In this document: positions 8,366 to 16,030 of the stretch, one piece after another
Numbering within the stretch: the first letter of the stretch is position 1
Layout of the letters: every line of letters begins with the position of its first letter
Assembly: GCF_015594625.1 (NCBI RefSeq)
Contig: NZ_JADNRQ010000009.1
Location: 1-64,000 of the forward strand
Source: Desulfallas sp. Bu1-1
GTDB taxonomy: Bacteria > Bacillota > Desulfotomaculia > Desulfotomaculales > Desulfallaceae
Direction of reading: 5' to 3'
Length of the DNA stretch: 64,000 nt
The notes under the pieces: model-generated
What the model was told of the DNA's origin: nothing
What the model saw: only the letters and a program-made list of their open reading frames with translations
Databases searched by the model: none
Program-made: the position numbers and the translations under genes

Positions 8366-9090
8366 CGATTGTAGGCACCGGACCGGGAGCGGTGGAAGAT
8401 CTCAGCAGCAGAGCCGTCCAGGCATTACGGAACGCCGATGTTATTGTAGGGTATAAAACTTACATCGATTTAATCCGGGATTTGGTGAAAGATAAAGAAA
8501 TTATCAGCACCGGCATGACCAGGGAAAAGGAGCGCTGCGCGGCAGCCATTGATCGAGCTGTGGCGGGCCAAAAAGTAGCCGTGGTAAGCAGCGGGGACCC
8601 CGGTGTTTATGGGATGGCCGGGTTGGTGCTGGAAATGCTGGAGACCTCGGGAAGGCTCGGAACAATACCGGTGCAGGTTATCCCGGGGATTACCTCCGCG
8701 ACGGCATCTGCTTCCCGCCTGGGCGCCCCGTTGATGCACGACTTTGCCGTGATCAGCCTCAGCGATCTGCTGACACCCTGGGAATTAATTGAAAAAAGGC
8801 TGGAAGCAGCCGCCCGGGGCGATTTTGTTATTGTACTTTACAATCCCGCCAGTAAGAAAAGGAACTGGCAAATCAAGCGGGCCAGGGAAATATTTTTGCA
8901 ACACAAGTCACCGTCGACTCCCGTGGGTATTGTCAAGAACGCGGCGCGTGATGAAGAATTATTATATATTACGGACATTGAAAATATGCTTGACTTTCCC
9001 ATCGACATGCTCACCACGGTCATAGTCGGGAACCGGTCAACCAGGAAAGCCGGGAATTTCATCATTACCCCGCGGGGGTACAGCCTATGA
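8362..9090 (+). CDS. cbiH: cobalt-precorrin-3B C17-methyltransferase CbiH, no standard start codon at the expected position
   Basis: The encoded protein matches CbiH/CobJ, which methylates C17 and drives ring contraction. The SAM-binding loop IAIVGTGPGAVEDL opens the conserved domain, but the first ATG/GTG/TTG in frame is the GTG at 8392, which would remove that loop. Upstream the frame is open back to 8305 without a standard start. Candidates are ATA at 8362 (overlapping the cbiG stop as ATAG), ATT at 8368, or ATT at 8311 behind GGTGAG. The start given is therefore a judgement. The frame is -1 relative to cbiG, so a frameshifted CbiG-CbiH product is another option, although no classic slippery heptamer is seen. 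A sequence error is also possible. It overlaps cbiJ by four bases. Confidence 0.85.
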   Translation: MAIVGTGPGAVEDLSSRAVQALRNADVIVGYKTYIDLIRDLVKDKEIISTGMTREKERCAAAIDRAVAGQKVAVVSSGDPGVYGMAGLVLEMLETSGRLGTIPVQVIPGITSATASASRLGAPLMHDFAVISLSDLLTPWELIEKRLEAAARGDFVIVLYNPASKKRNWQIKRAREIFLQHKSPSTPVGIVKNAARDEELLYITDIENMLDFPIDMLTTVIVGNRSTRKAGNFIITPRGYSL

Positions 9091-9869
9091 TCCTGGTGCT
9101 GGGGGGCACTTCCGAAAGCCGGGAGATTGTTGCAGCGCTCGTCCGAAAACATTACAGGGTCATCGCCTGTGCGGCCACGGCTTACGGCGGCAAATTACTG
9201 GAGGGAACAGGGGCGGCGGAAATTATTGCCAGGCGACTTGATGAGCGTGAATTAGTCGCGCTGGTTCAAAATAAAAAAGTGCGCATACTTATTGACGCCA
9301 CGCATCCTTTTGCGGAAATCGTCACCGCTAATGCCAGGAATGCCTGTGCCAAAACCGGGATTTTATACCTCCGGTTTGAAAGGCCAGCCCTGGTTTTACC
9401 CGGGCACCCTTTAATTCACACCGTCAACAGTTACGAGGAAGCGGCGGTCACGGCCGTTGAACTGGCTCCTCATATCATTTTTCTGGCCACAGGTACCAAA
9501 ACACTGCCGACCTTTGTAAATTACGCCCAGAGAGCGGGAAAACAGTTGGTGGTGAGGATTATCCCGGAATTAACCGGTTTAAAACGTTGCCTTGACTTGG
9601 GGATTGCTCCCGGCAATATTATCGCGATACAGGGACCGTTTTCCACGTCCATGAACAAAGTACTGCTGCGGGAATTTAACGCGGATGTTCTTGTAACCAA
9701 GGAAAGCGGCGTAGCCGGCGGTACCGGGGCAAAAATAGAAGCGGCCCTGGACCTGTCCGTACCGGTTGTGGTTATTAAGCGGCCGAATAAAATATCCGGC
9801 GCCTTAACTGATTTGGATCAACTGTTAGATTACATAGCTAAATTTGAAAGGACGGAAATTCATGGATAA
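9087..9869 (+). CDS. cbiJ: cobalt-precorrin-6A reductase CbiJ/CobK
   Basis: This 260-residue protein begins with MILVLGGTSESREI, the nucleotide-binding start of precorrin-6A reductases, and contains the family segments IDATHPFAEIVTANA, LRFERPA, FLATGTKTLP and VTKESGVAGGTGAKIEAA. It reduces cobalt-precorrin-6A to 6B with a nicotinamide nucleotide. The ATG overlaps the cbiH stop (ATGA). The next gene starts within its last eight bases. Confidence 0.94.
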   Translation: MILVLGGTSESREIVAALVRKHYRVIACAATAYGGKLLEGTGAAEIIARRLDERELVALVQNKKVRILIDATHPFAEIVTANARNACAKTGILYLRFERPALVLPGHPLIHTVNSYEEAAVTAVELAPHIIFLATGTKTLPTFVNYAQRAGKQLVVRIIPELTGLKRCLDLGIAPGNIIAIQGPFSTSMNKVLLREFNADVLVTKESGVAGGTGAKIEAALDLSVPVVVIKRPNKISGALTDLDQLLDYIAKFERTEIHG

Positions 9870-10236
9870 AACCGGCATCATATTATTAAGTCATGGCAGC
9901 AGGCTGCCTGAAGCGCAAGTCACGTTGCAAAAAATAAAAAACATGGTCATAGCGGGAATAACAGACAACTTTTTAGTGGAAAGCGCTGCGTTACAATTCA
10001 ATCAGCCCGACCTGCCCGCGGCCATCCAGCGGGTTGTTGACCGCGGAGTAAAAAAGATTATCATAGTTCCCCTTTTTCTGTACATGGGTCTGCACATGCA
10101 ACGCGACATTCCGGAAATTTTGGCCCGGGAAAGGAATAAATACCCGGGCGTAAGCATTGCCATGACCGAACATATCGGAGCGGATCCCCGCTTGTTAGAT
10201 TTAATCATGGACCGGGTCAGGGGGGCTTCCAGTTGA
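9862..10236 (+). CDS. cbiX: sirohydrochlorin cobaltochelatase CbiX, short form
   Basis: This 124-residue protein has the chelatase opening GIILLSHGSR with the metal-ligand His, and VPLFLYMGLHMQRDIPEIL with the second His. Its length equals a single chelatase domain (CbiX-short), which must dimerise to form the active site. It inserts cobalt into sirohydrochlorin, the entry step of the pathway. The ATG at 9862 lies behind AAAGGACGG; an in-frame TTG at 9844 is less likely. Metal specificity (cobalt rather than iron or nickel) is inferred from the operon. Confidence 0.92.
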   Translation: MDKTGIILLSHGSRLPEAQVTLQKIKNMVIAGITDNFLVESAALQFNQPDLPAAIQRVVDRGVKKIIIVPLFLYMGLHMQRDIPEILARERNKYPGVSIAMTEHIGADPRLLDLIMDRVRGASS

Positions 10237-10853
10237 AATATAATTTCAATCCAGGCGATATTGAACGGGAAAGCATGGCCATTATTGAAAGAAACGTGCC
10301 TGAACTTTCCGGCCTGCCGGTCGGGGAAAGAAACATTATTAAAAGAATTATTCATACCACCGGTGATTTCAACATCGCCTCCCTGGTTAAAATACACCCT
10401 CTCGCGGTTGGCAACGGTTTAACGGCAATGCGGAGGGGATGTAAAATTTACGTAGACGTGAACATGGCCCTGGCCGGATTCAATAAAAGCAAAATGGAAT
10501 CGTTCAACATCCGGGCCATTTGCCGCATCAACGAGCCGGATGTGATCAGGGAAGCCGCAAAATCGGGAAAAACCCGGGCCATGGTGGCAATGCAAACGTC
10601 GGGGCCGATGTCGGGTGATATTGTAGTAATTGGCAATGCACCCACGGCACTGTTCTCCCTTTGCGAAATGATTCAAGCCGGACAGGCAGATCCGGCGCTG
10701 GTAATCGGAACGCCGGTTGGTTTCGTAGGGGCGAGCGAGTCCAAAGAACTGCTGGTAAACTTGAACAAAGTGCCCTATATCACTGTTTTGGGCACGCGAG
10801 GCGGGAGTACCATCGCCGCGGCTGCCGTAAATGCCCTATTGTATATGACATAA
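10233..10853 (+). CDS. cbiC: cobalt-precorrin-8 methylmutase CbiC
   Basis: This 206-residue protein shows IIHTTGDFN, which contains the catalytic His of the methylmutase, and GNAPTALFSL plus TPVGFVGASESKELL, all characteristic of CbiC/CobH. It moves the methyl group from C11 to C12 and yields cobyrinate. TTG at 10233 overlaps the cbiX stop. It is the last gene of the cluster. cbiA, cbiP, cbiB, cobU, cobS and cobT are absent and must be elsewhere if the full pathway works. Confidence 0.94.
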   Translation: MKYNFNPGDIERESMAIIERNVPELSGLPVGERNIIKRIIHTTGDFNIASLVKIHPLAVGNGLTAMRRGCKIYVDVNMALAGFNKSKMESFNIRAICRINEPDVIREAAKSGKTRAMVAMQTSGPMSGDIVVIGNAPTALFSLCEMIQAGQADPALVIGTPVGFVGASESKELLVNLNKVPYITVLGTRGGSTIAAAAVNALLYMT

Positions 10854-10873
10854 ATCCCCTGTGAAGGGGATTT
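10852..10873 (+). terminator. hairpin after cbiC
   Basis: AAATCCCCT (10852-10860) pairs with AGGGGATTT (10865-10873) around a GTGA loop, directly over the cbiC stop codon. The tail is AT-rich but has no long T-run. It probably ends the cobalamin operon. Confidence 0.65.
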
Positions 10874-10954
10874 ATATAATTTATGGATTATTCTGGCATG
10901 TATATAATATAAATAGAATGTCAAAGATAATTTTTGTTGAGAAAGGAGGAGAAA

Positions 10955-11641
10955 ATGATCACTCATTTTCCCAAAATATCCGGCTTTTTACTTGTTGCGC
11001 TTGTGTTGATGAGCATGTGGGCGGGTAATGTCAACGCCGGTGTGGAAAAAGAAGTGGCCGGAAGATTAGTTGATGGCACTGTCAGTTATACAGTACAACC
11101 GGGAGATACCCTTTCCGAAATAGCCGATACATTTAACATCGACGTCAACCTGCTGATCAGTGCCAACAATTTAAAGACATCAGCAATTCATCCTTACCAG
11201 GTACTGGTAATTCCCTCAAGTGAAACAGAAACCTTATCTTCTTCACGTAGTATTATTTCCGGGGAAATTTCCAGGGAAGACTTTTTGCTTCTGGCCAGGG
11301 CAATTTACGCCGAAGCTCGGGGAGAGAGCTTTGACGGCCAGGTGGCGGTAGGAGCGGTAATATTGAACCGCACGCGCAGCCCGTACTTCCCCAATACAAT
11401 CCGGGAAGTAATCACGCAGCGCGACGGAAACTTATTTCAATTTACTCCCGTATCCAACGGTACGATAAATTTAACTCCCGATGCCACGGCCATCAAAGCC
11501 GCCCGCAAAGCATTGGAAGGTTATGACCCAACAGGAGGGGCGCTGTTTTTTTACAACCCTCACATAGCATCAGATAACTGGATAAAAACGCTGCCGGTTT
11601 TAACAAAAATCGGTAAACATATTTTTGCCACTAAAACATAA
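10955..11641 (+). CDS. secreted LysM - SleB-type cell-wall hydrolase
   Basis: This 228-residue protein has an N-terminal signal sequence (hydrophobic residues about 8-25), a LysM peptidoglycan-binding repeat (YTVQPGDTLSEIADTF, about 45-88) and a hydrolase_2/SleB domain with RAIYAEARGES and AVILNRTRS. The fold is that of the spore cortex-lytic enzyme SleB and of YkvT, so it probably cuts peptidoglycan during sporulation or germination. The ATG at 10955 follows AAAGGAGGAG at ideal spacing. An AT-rich stretch with TATAAT near 10905 may hold its promoter. It is monocistronic, with terminators on both sides. Confidence 0.88.
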   Translation: MITHFPKISGFLLVALVLMSMWAGNVNAGVEKEVAGRLVDGTVSYTVQPGDTLSEIADTFNIDVNLLISANNLKTSAIHPYQVLVIPSSETETLSSSRSIISGEISREDFLLLARAIYAEARGESFDGQVAVGAVILNRTRSPYFPNTIREVITQRDGNLFQFTPVSNGTINLTPDATAIKAARKALEGYDPTGGALFFYNPHIASDNWIKTLPVLTKIGKHIFATKT

Positions 11642-11642
11642 A

Positions 11643-11664
11643 AGCAGGGAGCGCTATCCCTGCT
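11643..11664 (+). terminator. terminator after LysM/SleB gene
   Basis: AGCAGGGA (11643-11650) pairs with TCCCTGCT (11657-11664), followed by an AT-rich tail with TATTATTTCTT. It lies between convergent genes and touches the stop of the minus-strand gene. Confidence 0.7.
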
Positions 11665-12490
11665 ATATTATTTCTTCAATTTTTAAGCCCGCCACGGTTA
11701 CATTAACACACTTTACGGTGAGCCCGGTCATTTTCTCAATCTGCTCCTTAACAGCCAATTGAACATCCCGGCTGATATCATTTAACTTAAATTTAATATC
11801 AAGCACAACTTCAACCTCTATCTCCACTCCTTGATCATCTTTAATGATGCTTGCCCTTTTAACGCCCGCAACACCCGGAATACCGGTAGCCGCACAGGTT
11901 ACAATAGCACCCAGCGCTCCCTGAGAGATATATAGCTTTCCGTACATGGTAAAAGTAGGCCTAACCACGGATTGCTCCAACCAGCTTCTGTTACCCTTAT
12001 ATCCTTTGCGCTTTAAAAACACCTGCAACGGGTCGATAATAGTTTCCGGTAAACTCTTTCTTACCTCCACCGTTGGCGCCGGTATAACATGTTTGCTGTA
12101 CTGGGTGCGCATTATCCGTGCCTTCCTGATTTCCTTTTCCGTGGCGATTTGTTCAATACCGATAAACTCTTTAATCCCTGGCAACCCCAATCTGGATGCT
12201 ATCTTTTCAGCCATTTTGCGGGATGTACCCAGGATCAATATCTTATTAGAACTCGATTGTTTAATTGCTTCCCTGGCCATATTAATGTGATTTTCATCCG
12301 TAAACAGCGCCGTCTTAATCGCCCCGATCCGGGTGGGTTGCTTTTTAGCCGATACCCCGGCAATAATTTGATTTCCCTTAATAATTAACCCGTCATCTAT
12401 AATCACTTCCGCTCCCAATTTATGGGCCAACAAAACAGCTCTGTGACTTTTTCCCGTACCGCTGGGACCAATCAGCGCGTATACTTCCAT
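11663..12490 (-). CDS. P-loop protein fused to an Asp23/Gls24 domain
   Basis: This protein of about 275 residues has an N-terminal nucleotide-binding domain with the Walker A motif GPSGTGKS near residue 10 and a later ILGTSRK segment. Residues about 160-275 match the Asp23/Gls24 (alkaline shock) family: MYGKLYISQGALGAIVTCAA, then GVKRASI and EIEVEVVLDIK. Asp23 proteins associate with the cell envelope under stress. The N-terminal part is not assigned to a named ATPase family. The ATG at 12490 lies behind a G-run; a TTG at 12508 is a weaker choice. Its function is unknown. A nucleotide-controlled envelope protein is a guess. Confidence 0.7.
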   Translation of the reverse strand: MEVYALIGPSGTGKSHRAVLLAHKLGAEVIIDDGLIIKGNQIIAGVSAKKQPTRIGAIKTALFTDENHINMAREAIKQSSSNKILILGTSRKMAEKIASRLGLPGIKEFIGIEQIATEKEIRKARIMRTQYSKHVIPAPTVEVRKSLPETIIDPLQVFLKRKGYKGNRSWLEQSVVRPTFTMYGKLYISQGALGAIVTCAATGIPGVAGVKRASIIKDDQGVEIEVEVVLDIKFKLNDISRDVQLAVKEQIEKMTGLTVKCVNVTVAGLKIEEII

Positions 12491-12659
12491 TACGGTCCCC
12501 CCGTTCAATAACTATTTAGCTTTCGTCCTTACCCACATACTGCAGTGCTACAGATATAATATCTGCTTTTTATTTGCTTATTGAAGGTATGGCTATATTA
12601 TATTATTATAATAAACAATACGTAACGTTAAAATACGCAAAATATCAGGTGGGATAAGC

Positions 12660-13091
12660 TTGGCCTCTGTTTTTATCAATATGCTGAAAGATAAATTTAG
12701 TTTAAATGAAGCGGAAATCACATTGTTGACAAAAACAATGCGTCAGCTGAGGCGTAAGGATCGACGGTATTATTTTAAGCATCTAAAACCAAAGGAAAAA
12801 GCGTTTAAACAATATATCAAAGATTATTATGCATCCCTTGACAGCGATATGCAAAAGCAATGGGTCAACATCGTAGCGCAGAGCATGCTGGACCAGGGAG
12901 GCGAGCCCGACCTTTCCGACTCCATCGTAATGAGCGTCATCGGGCGATTGCCCGTATATAACCATATGCGCCAAAGGGCCGAAACGGAAGGAATAAAATT
13001 AAACGCACTGGCTAATTTCGGTGGAATGGGTGCCGTAATCATGCTGGTAGGGGCCATCACCGCACTTGTTTTGTACTTGCTGGCCAGGTAA
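12660..13091 (+). CDS. unknown protein with C-terminal membrane segment
   Basis: I do not recognise this 143-residue protein. It starts with TTG behind GGTGGG. The first 70 residues are highly charged and probably helical (TKTMRQLRRKDRRYYFKHL), and the C-terminus ends in one hydrophobic segment (GAVIMLVGAITALVLYLL), as in a tail-anchored membrane protein. It stands upstream of the DUF3786 gene in the same direction. An inverted repeat (CAGATA / TATCTG) and AT-rich promoter-like sequence occupy 12550-12620. Confidence 0.6.
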   Translation: MASVFINMLKDKFSLNEAEITLLTKTMRQLRRKDRRYYFKHLKPKEKAFKQYIKDYYASLDSDMQKQWVNIVAQSMLDQGGEPDLSDSIVMSVIGRLPVYNHMRQRAETEGIKLNALANFGGMGAVIMLVGAITALVLYLLAR

Positions 13092-13124
13092 CATAAGATT
13101 ATTTGTTGATAAGGGGTGTTTATT

Positions 13125-13718
13125 TTGTGCAACGAATTGACGGCCCACAGCGCCGCAGTTAAAGATTTTCTGTCCACTGACCCGGATGAAATGGCCTTGA
13201 AGAGCGGTGCGTGTTATTCTGAAGACCGGTTACACATTGTGATCAACTATTTTGCACGGAAACACTTTGTTTCCTTAAGCACCGGTGAGGTAACAACACC
13301 AGGTGGTAAAATTTCCTTTAACGACGCCACACTGGTATTGCAATACCTTAAACAATGCAGCGGATTACCGCCAAGGGGCAAGTGGATTTCCTTCTTGGAA
13401 CTGCCACAAGGGGAACACCATTATGTACCTTTTTTGAACGATGCTTGCAAACCAATCTCCGAAGCATTCGGCGACAACCCGGCGCTGCTCGAGCAACGGG
13501 TCAAGAAACTGGGCGGCCAAAAACTTGACCTGGGTGATTTTTCCGCCCTGGTACCAGCTTTTCCCAAATTACCCCTTGCTGTTGTGCTGTGGGAAGGAGA
13601 CGAAGAGTTTCCTGCCAAGGCCACTATTTTATTTGACAGCATCGCGCCCCACCATTTGTCCACGGCGGCACTTTGGGTACTTGGTTGTGAATTAACCAAA
13701 AAGTTATTAACTTTATAA
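13125..13718 (+). CDS. DUF3786 family protein
   Basis: This 197-residue protein resembles the DUF3786 family, with the late segment LPLAVVLWEGDEEFPAKATILFD split around conserved tryptophan and acidic residues, preceded by LDLGDFSALVPAFPK. Members occur in anaerobes; no function is established. TTG at 13125 lies eight bases behind AAGGGG and is preferred to the GTG at 13116, which overlaps that site. No membrane segment or cysteine cluster is seen. Confidence 0.7.
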   Translation: MCNELTAHSAAVKDFLSTDPDEMALKSGACYSEDRLHIVINYFARKHFVSLSTGEVTTPGGKISFNDATLVLQYLKQCSGLPPRGKWISFLELPQGEHHYVPFLNDACKPISEAFGDNPALLEQRVKKLGGQKLDLGDFSALVPAFPKLPLAVVLWEGDEEFPAKATILFDSIAPHHLSTAALWVLGCELTKKLLTL

Positions 13719-13798
13719 CACAACTTTTTCTTTGAGCTACCAGCTCCAACCGCTTTGCAGTCTATTAAAAAAATTTATATGACGCCGTCTAAAAATAT

Positions 13799-13822
13799 AA
13801 GTGGCTGGCTCTCCAACCACTT
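13799..13822 (-). terminator. terminator downstream of the CBM-like gene
   Basis: AAGTGG (13799-13804) pairs with CCACTT (13817-13822). Read on the minus strand it is followed by ATATTTTTA, so it serves the minus-strand gene ending at 13844. Confidence 0.55.
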
Positions 13823-13843
13823 ACTAACGGCCCTTTAACGTGA

Positions 13844-14164
13844 TCATGTTATTTTATATACCCAGTTGGCCCCGTTATTATTGTCCCAGTTCTGGGCATT
13901 ATCACGGAAACAGAAATTAAGCTGCTTTTCTTGTAAATTTACGGTTTGTTCCCAACCTTCATCCGTATGTTCCATTAAATGATCTTTAACATCTCTCCAT
14001 GCGTTGATATCGCCGTAACCGGCATGCAACCATATCTGTTGAGCACCGTTTTGTCTCAATAAGCCGTTATACCGAATCCGGATTTGAAACCCGTCCTGTG
14101 TCAAAGGTTTAACCTGAACCCCCTGAATCGGAGCGGAAAAGGTAAATGGACTTAAGTTGCTCAT
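13844..14164 (-). CDS. stand-alone carbohydrate-binding module (CBM25/53-like)
   Basis: This 106-residue protein consists only of a starch-type carbohydrate-binding fold: IRYNGLLRQNGAQQIWLHAG, then DEGWEQTV, then NFCFRDNAQNWDNNNG followed by NW, a pattern typical of CBM25/CBM53 modules. There is no catalytic domain and no signal peptide, so it is probably cytoplasmic and may bind glycogen-like polymers. GGAGGTG precedes the ATG at 14164 at good spacing. It is transcribed alone, divergently from tRNA-Pro. Confidence 0.78.
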   Translation of the reverse strand: MSNLSPFTFSAPIQGVQVKPLTQDGFQIRIRYNGLLRQNGAQQIWLHAGYGDINAWRDVKDHLMEHTDEGWEQTVNLQEKQLNFCFRDNAQNWDNNNGANWVYKIT

Positions 14165-14264
14165 TGTGCACCTCCATTTTGATCCGAAATTTAAATATAG
14201 TTTAAGCAAAAACAGTTCAATTATTAATTTTTAATACTGTTATTAATTCACAAGGCAATTCCGG

Positions 14265-14293
14265 TTGACAATTGGACTAATTTAAGGTATCAT
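14265..14293 (+). promoter_or_regulatory. sigma-A promoter of tRNA-Pro
   Basis: TTGACA at 14265-14270 and TATCAT at 14288-14293 are separated by 17 bases, and the tRNA begins 20 bases after the -10 box. This is a near-consensus vegetative promoter. Confidence 0.8.
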
Positions 14294-14312
14294 AATACTT
14301 GCCGTTAATTAT

Positions 14313-14390
14313 CGGGATGTAGCTCAGTTTGGCCAGAGCGCACGGTTCGGGACCGTGAGGTCGCACGTTCAAATCGTGTCATCCCGACCA
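14313..14390 (+). tRNA. tRNA-Pro (anticodon CGG)
   Basis: The acceptor stem CGGGATG / CATCCCG pairs fully, the anticodon stem CACGG / CCGTG encloses the loop TTCGGGA with anticodon CGG, and the T arm contains GTTCAAAT. The 3' CCA is encoded (14388-14390). It reads proline CCG codons. Confidence 0.95.
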
Positions 14391-14406
14391 AGCATAGCTT
14401 TTCGAG

Positions 14407-14445
14407 AACCCGCGAAGCTGTATAAATTAAAGGCTAACGCGGGTT
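14407..14445 (+). terminator. possible terminator after tRNA-Pro
   Basis: AACCCGC (14407-14413) pairs with GCGGGTT (14439-14445), followed by TTAAATTTTTTAAG. The loop is long (25 bases), so this is a moderate prediction. Confidence 0.5.
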
Positions 14446-14610
14446 TTAAATTTTTTAAGTTGAGCATAATTTTTTTAAGAGCCTGTTCGAAGAAAATAAA
14501 AGAAGAAAGAGGGAAACGGGCTGCCGGGCCTGGGTATATCCCTGGTCGGCTACATCTTAATATCAAAACCTCTTTTCTACTCCGGTATATCAATTTGGGC
14601 TTCTTGATAA

Positions 14611-15240
14611 TTATTTATTAGTGTCCATTAATTTGTTTAAAATCAAATCTTTAATTGCATTACTATTATAATTATTAATGAGTTCTTTTTGATGTACATC
14701 ATCAGGGTAAAAGAAAATTTTAAGGTTTATCTCTTCTGAAAAAGAAATACCTATCTGGTTAAAATTGTGTACAATCTTATTTTTTACCACTTCAAATCCA
14801 TCTTTATTTGTTAAAGGCAAGATTAGCACTAAATATCCATTATAAGCATATACATTATCTAACTTTCTTAATATTTTTTTTAAATTGTTCTTTAATGCAA
14901 TAATATTGTTTCGTTTTAATATATTTTGAGATTTTATTTTTAAAGAAAGCACGGTTAATGAAGTACCTGCCCGATTGGCCCTATCTACTTCCAAAAGAAG
15001 AGTATTATCGAGATCCTTTAAATCAGTATCCTCTACCTGTTCCCTTAATAATACATGATAAAAACGCTCTATCCTTGAGATTAAAGTTTCTTTATCAAAA
15101 GGTTTTAGAAGATAATCCTTTGCGCCAAGATCAATGCATTTTAACACACTCTCTTTTTTTCTTTCCATACTCATCATAATAACTGGTATATTTGGATAAT
15201 TAGTGGCTATAAATTTTAAAACCTCATAACCATCTAAGTT
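14611..15240 (-). pseudogene. 5'-truncated response regulator with GGDEF-like tail
   Basis: The frame is open from 15240 to 14611 and begins abruptly inside a CheY-like receiver domain: NLDGYEVLKFIATNYPNIP continues into VIMMS and then GAKDYLLKPF with the conserved Lys. The first half of the receiver, including the phosphoacceptor Asp, is missing, and stop codons lie immediately upstream at 15241-15246. The rest (about residues 85-205) looks like a degenerate GGDEF-type domain without the GGDEF motif. The stretch is clearly more AT-rich than its neighbours. An ATG at 15177 could start a 188-residue remnant, but it has no good ribosome binding site. Confidence 0.7.
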
Positions 15241-15246
15241 TTATTA

Positions 15247-15275
15247 TTTTCACTGACTAATATACATGCTATAAT
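15247..15275 (+). promoter_or_regulatory. probable adk promoter
   Basis: TATAAT at 15270-15275 is a perfect -10 box; the -35 region 17 bases upstream (TTTTCA) is weak. It lies directly against the truncated end of the response-regulator remnant. Confidence 0.55.
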
Positions 15276-15320
15276 GTGTACAAGCTGATTATTATTGAAC
15301 CTTAGAGGAGGGGGATTAAT

Positions 15321-15965
15321 TTGAAACTGTTAATCATGGGGCCGCCCGGCGCCGGAAAAGGTACGCAGGCGGAAGTGCTGGTCAAGGAATTAAATATCAC
15401 CCACATTTCCACCGGTGATATGTTCCGCGCCGCAATCAAGGAAGGAACCGAAATGGGCAAAAAAGCCAAGGAATACATGGACAAAGGGGCCCTTGTACCC
15501 GACGAAGTGGTTGTCGGCATGGTCAAGGACAGGCTGTCCAAGCCCGATTGCGCCGGTGGATTTTTACTGGACGGTTTCCCGCGTACCTTGGAACAGGCCA
15601 AGTCACTGGACGCCACACTTAAGGAAATGAACATCAAGCTGGACGGCGTGATTAATATTGCCGTCCCCAGGGAAAAACTAATGGCTCGTTTAACGGGACG
15701 CCGGGTATGCCGCGGGTGCGGGGCAAGCTATCATATATTATTCAACAAACCGCAGGTAGAGGGTAAATGCAACAGCTGTGGCGGCGAACTGTACCAGCGG
15801 AGCGATGATAACGAGGAAGCGGTGGGCAACCGCCTTGACGTTTATGAAGCCCAGACCCAGCCGCTGATAGACTATTACAAGGCCCAGGGATTGCTGCTAA
15901 ACATCAACGGTGACCAGGAAATCAAGAAAGTGCTCGAGGATATCCTGGCCAGTTTAAAGAAATAA
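15321..15965 (+). CDS. adk: adenylate kinase
   Basis: This 214-residue enzyme interconverts AMP, ADP and ATP. It shows the P-loop [12 protein letters not shown] at residue 7, STGDMFR for AMP binding, the [10 protein letters not shown] motif and a LID domain with four cysteines (CRGCGASYH and CNSC), so it is a zinc-binding long-form kinase as in many Firmicutes. The TTG start follows GAGGAGGGGG. Adk usually sits between secY and map in the ribosomal protein operon; here it is alone, flanked by its own promoter and terminator. Confidence 0.96.
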   Translation: MKLLIMGPPGAGKGTQAEVLVKELNITHISTGDMFRAAIKEGTEMGKKAKEYMDKGALVPDEVVVGMVKDRLSKPDCAGGFLLDGFPRTLEQAKSLDATLKEMNIKLDGVINIAVPREKLMARLTGRRVCRGCGASYHILFNKPQVEGKCNSCGGELYQRSDDNEEAVGNRLDVYEAQTQPLIDYYKAQGLLLNINGDQEIKKVLEDILASLKK

Positions 15966-15971
15966 TTAACG

Positions 15972-15999
15972 AGCCTCCGGTTAAATTAAACCGGAGGCT
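15972..15999 (+). terminator. adk terminator
   Basis: AGCCTCCGGTT (15972-15982) pairs with AACCGGAGGCT (15989-15999), an 11-base-pair stem followed by TTAAAAATTTA. Confidence 0.85.
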
Positions 16000-16030
16000 T
16001 TAAAAATTTAAACGCGGGTGTGGTTTAAAA

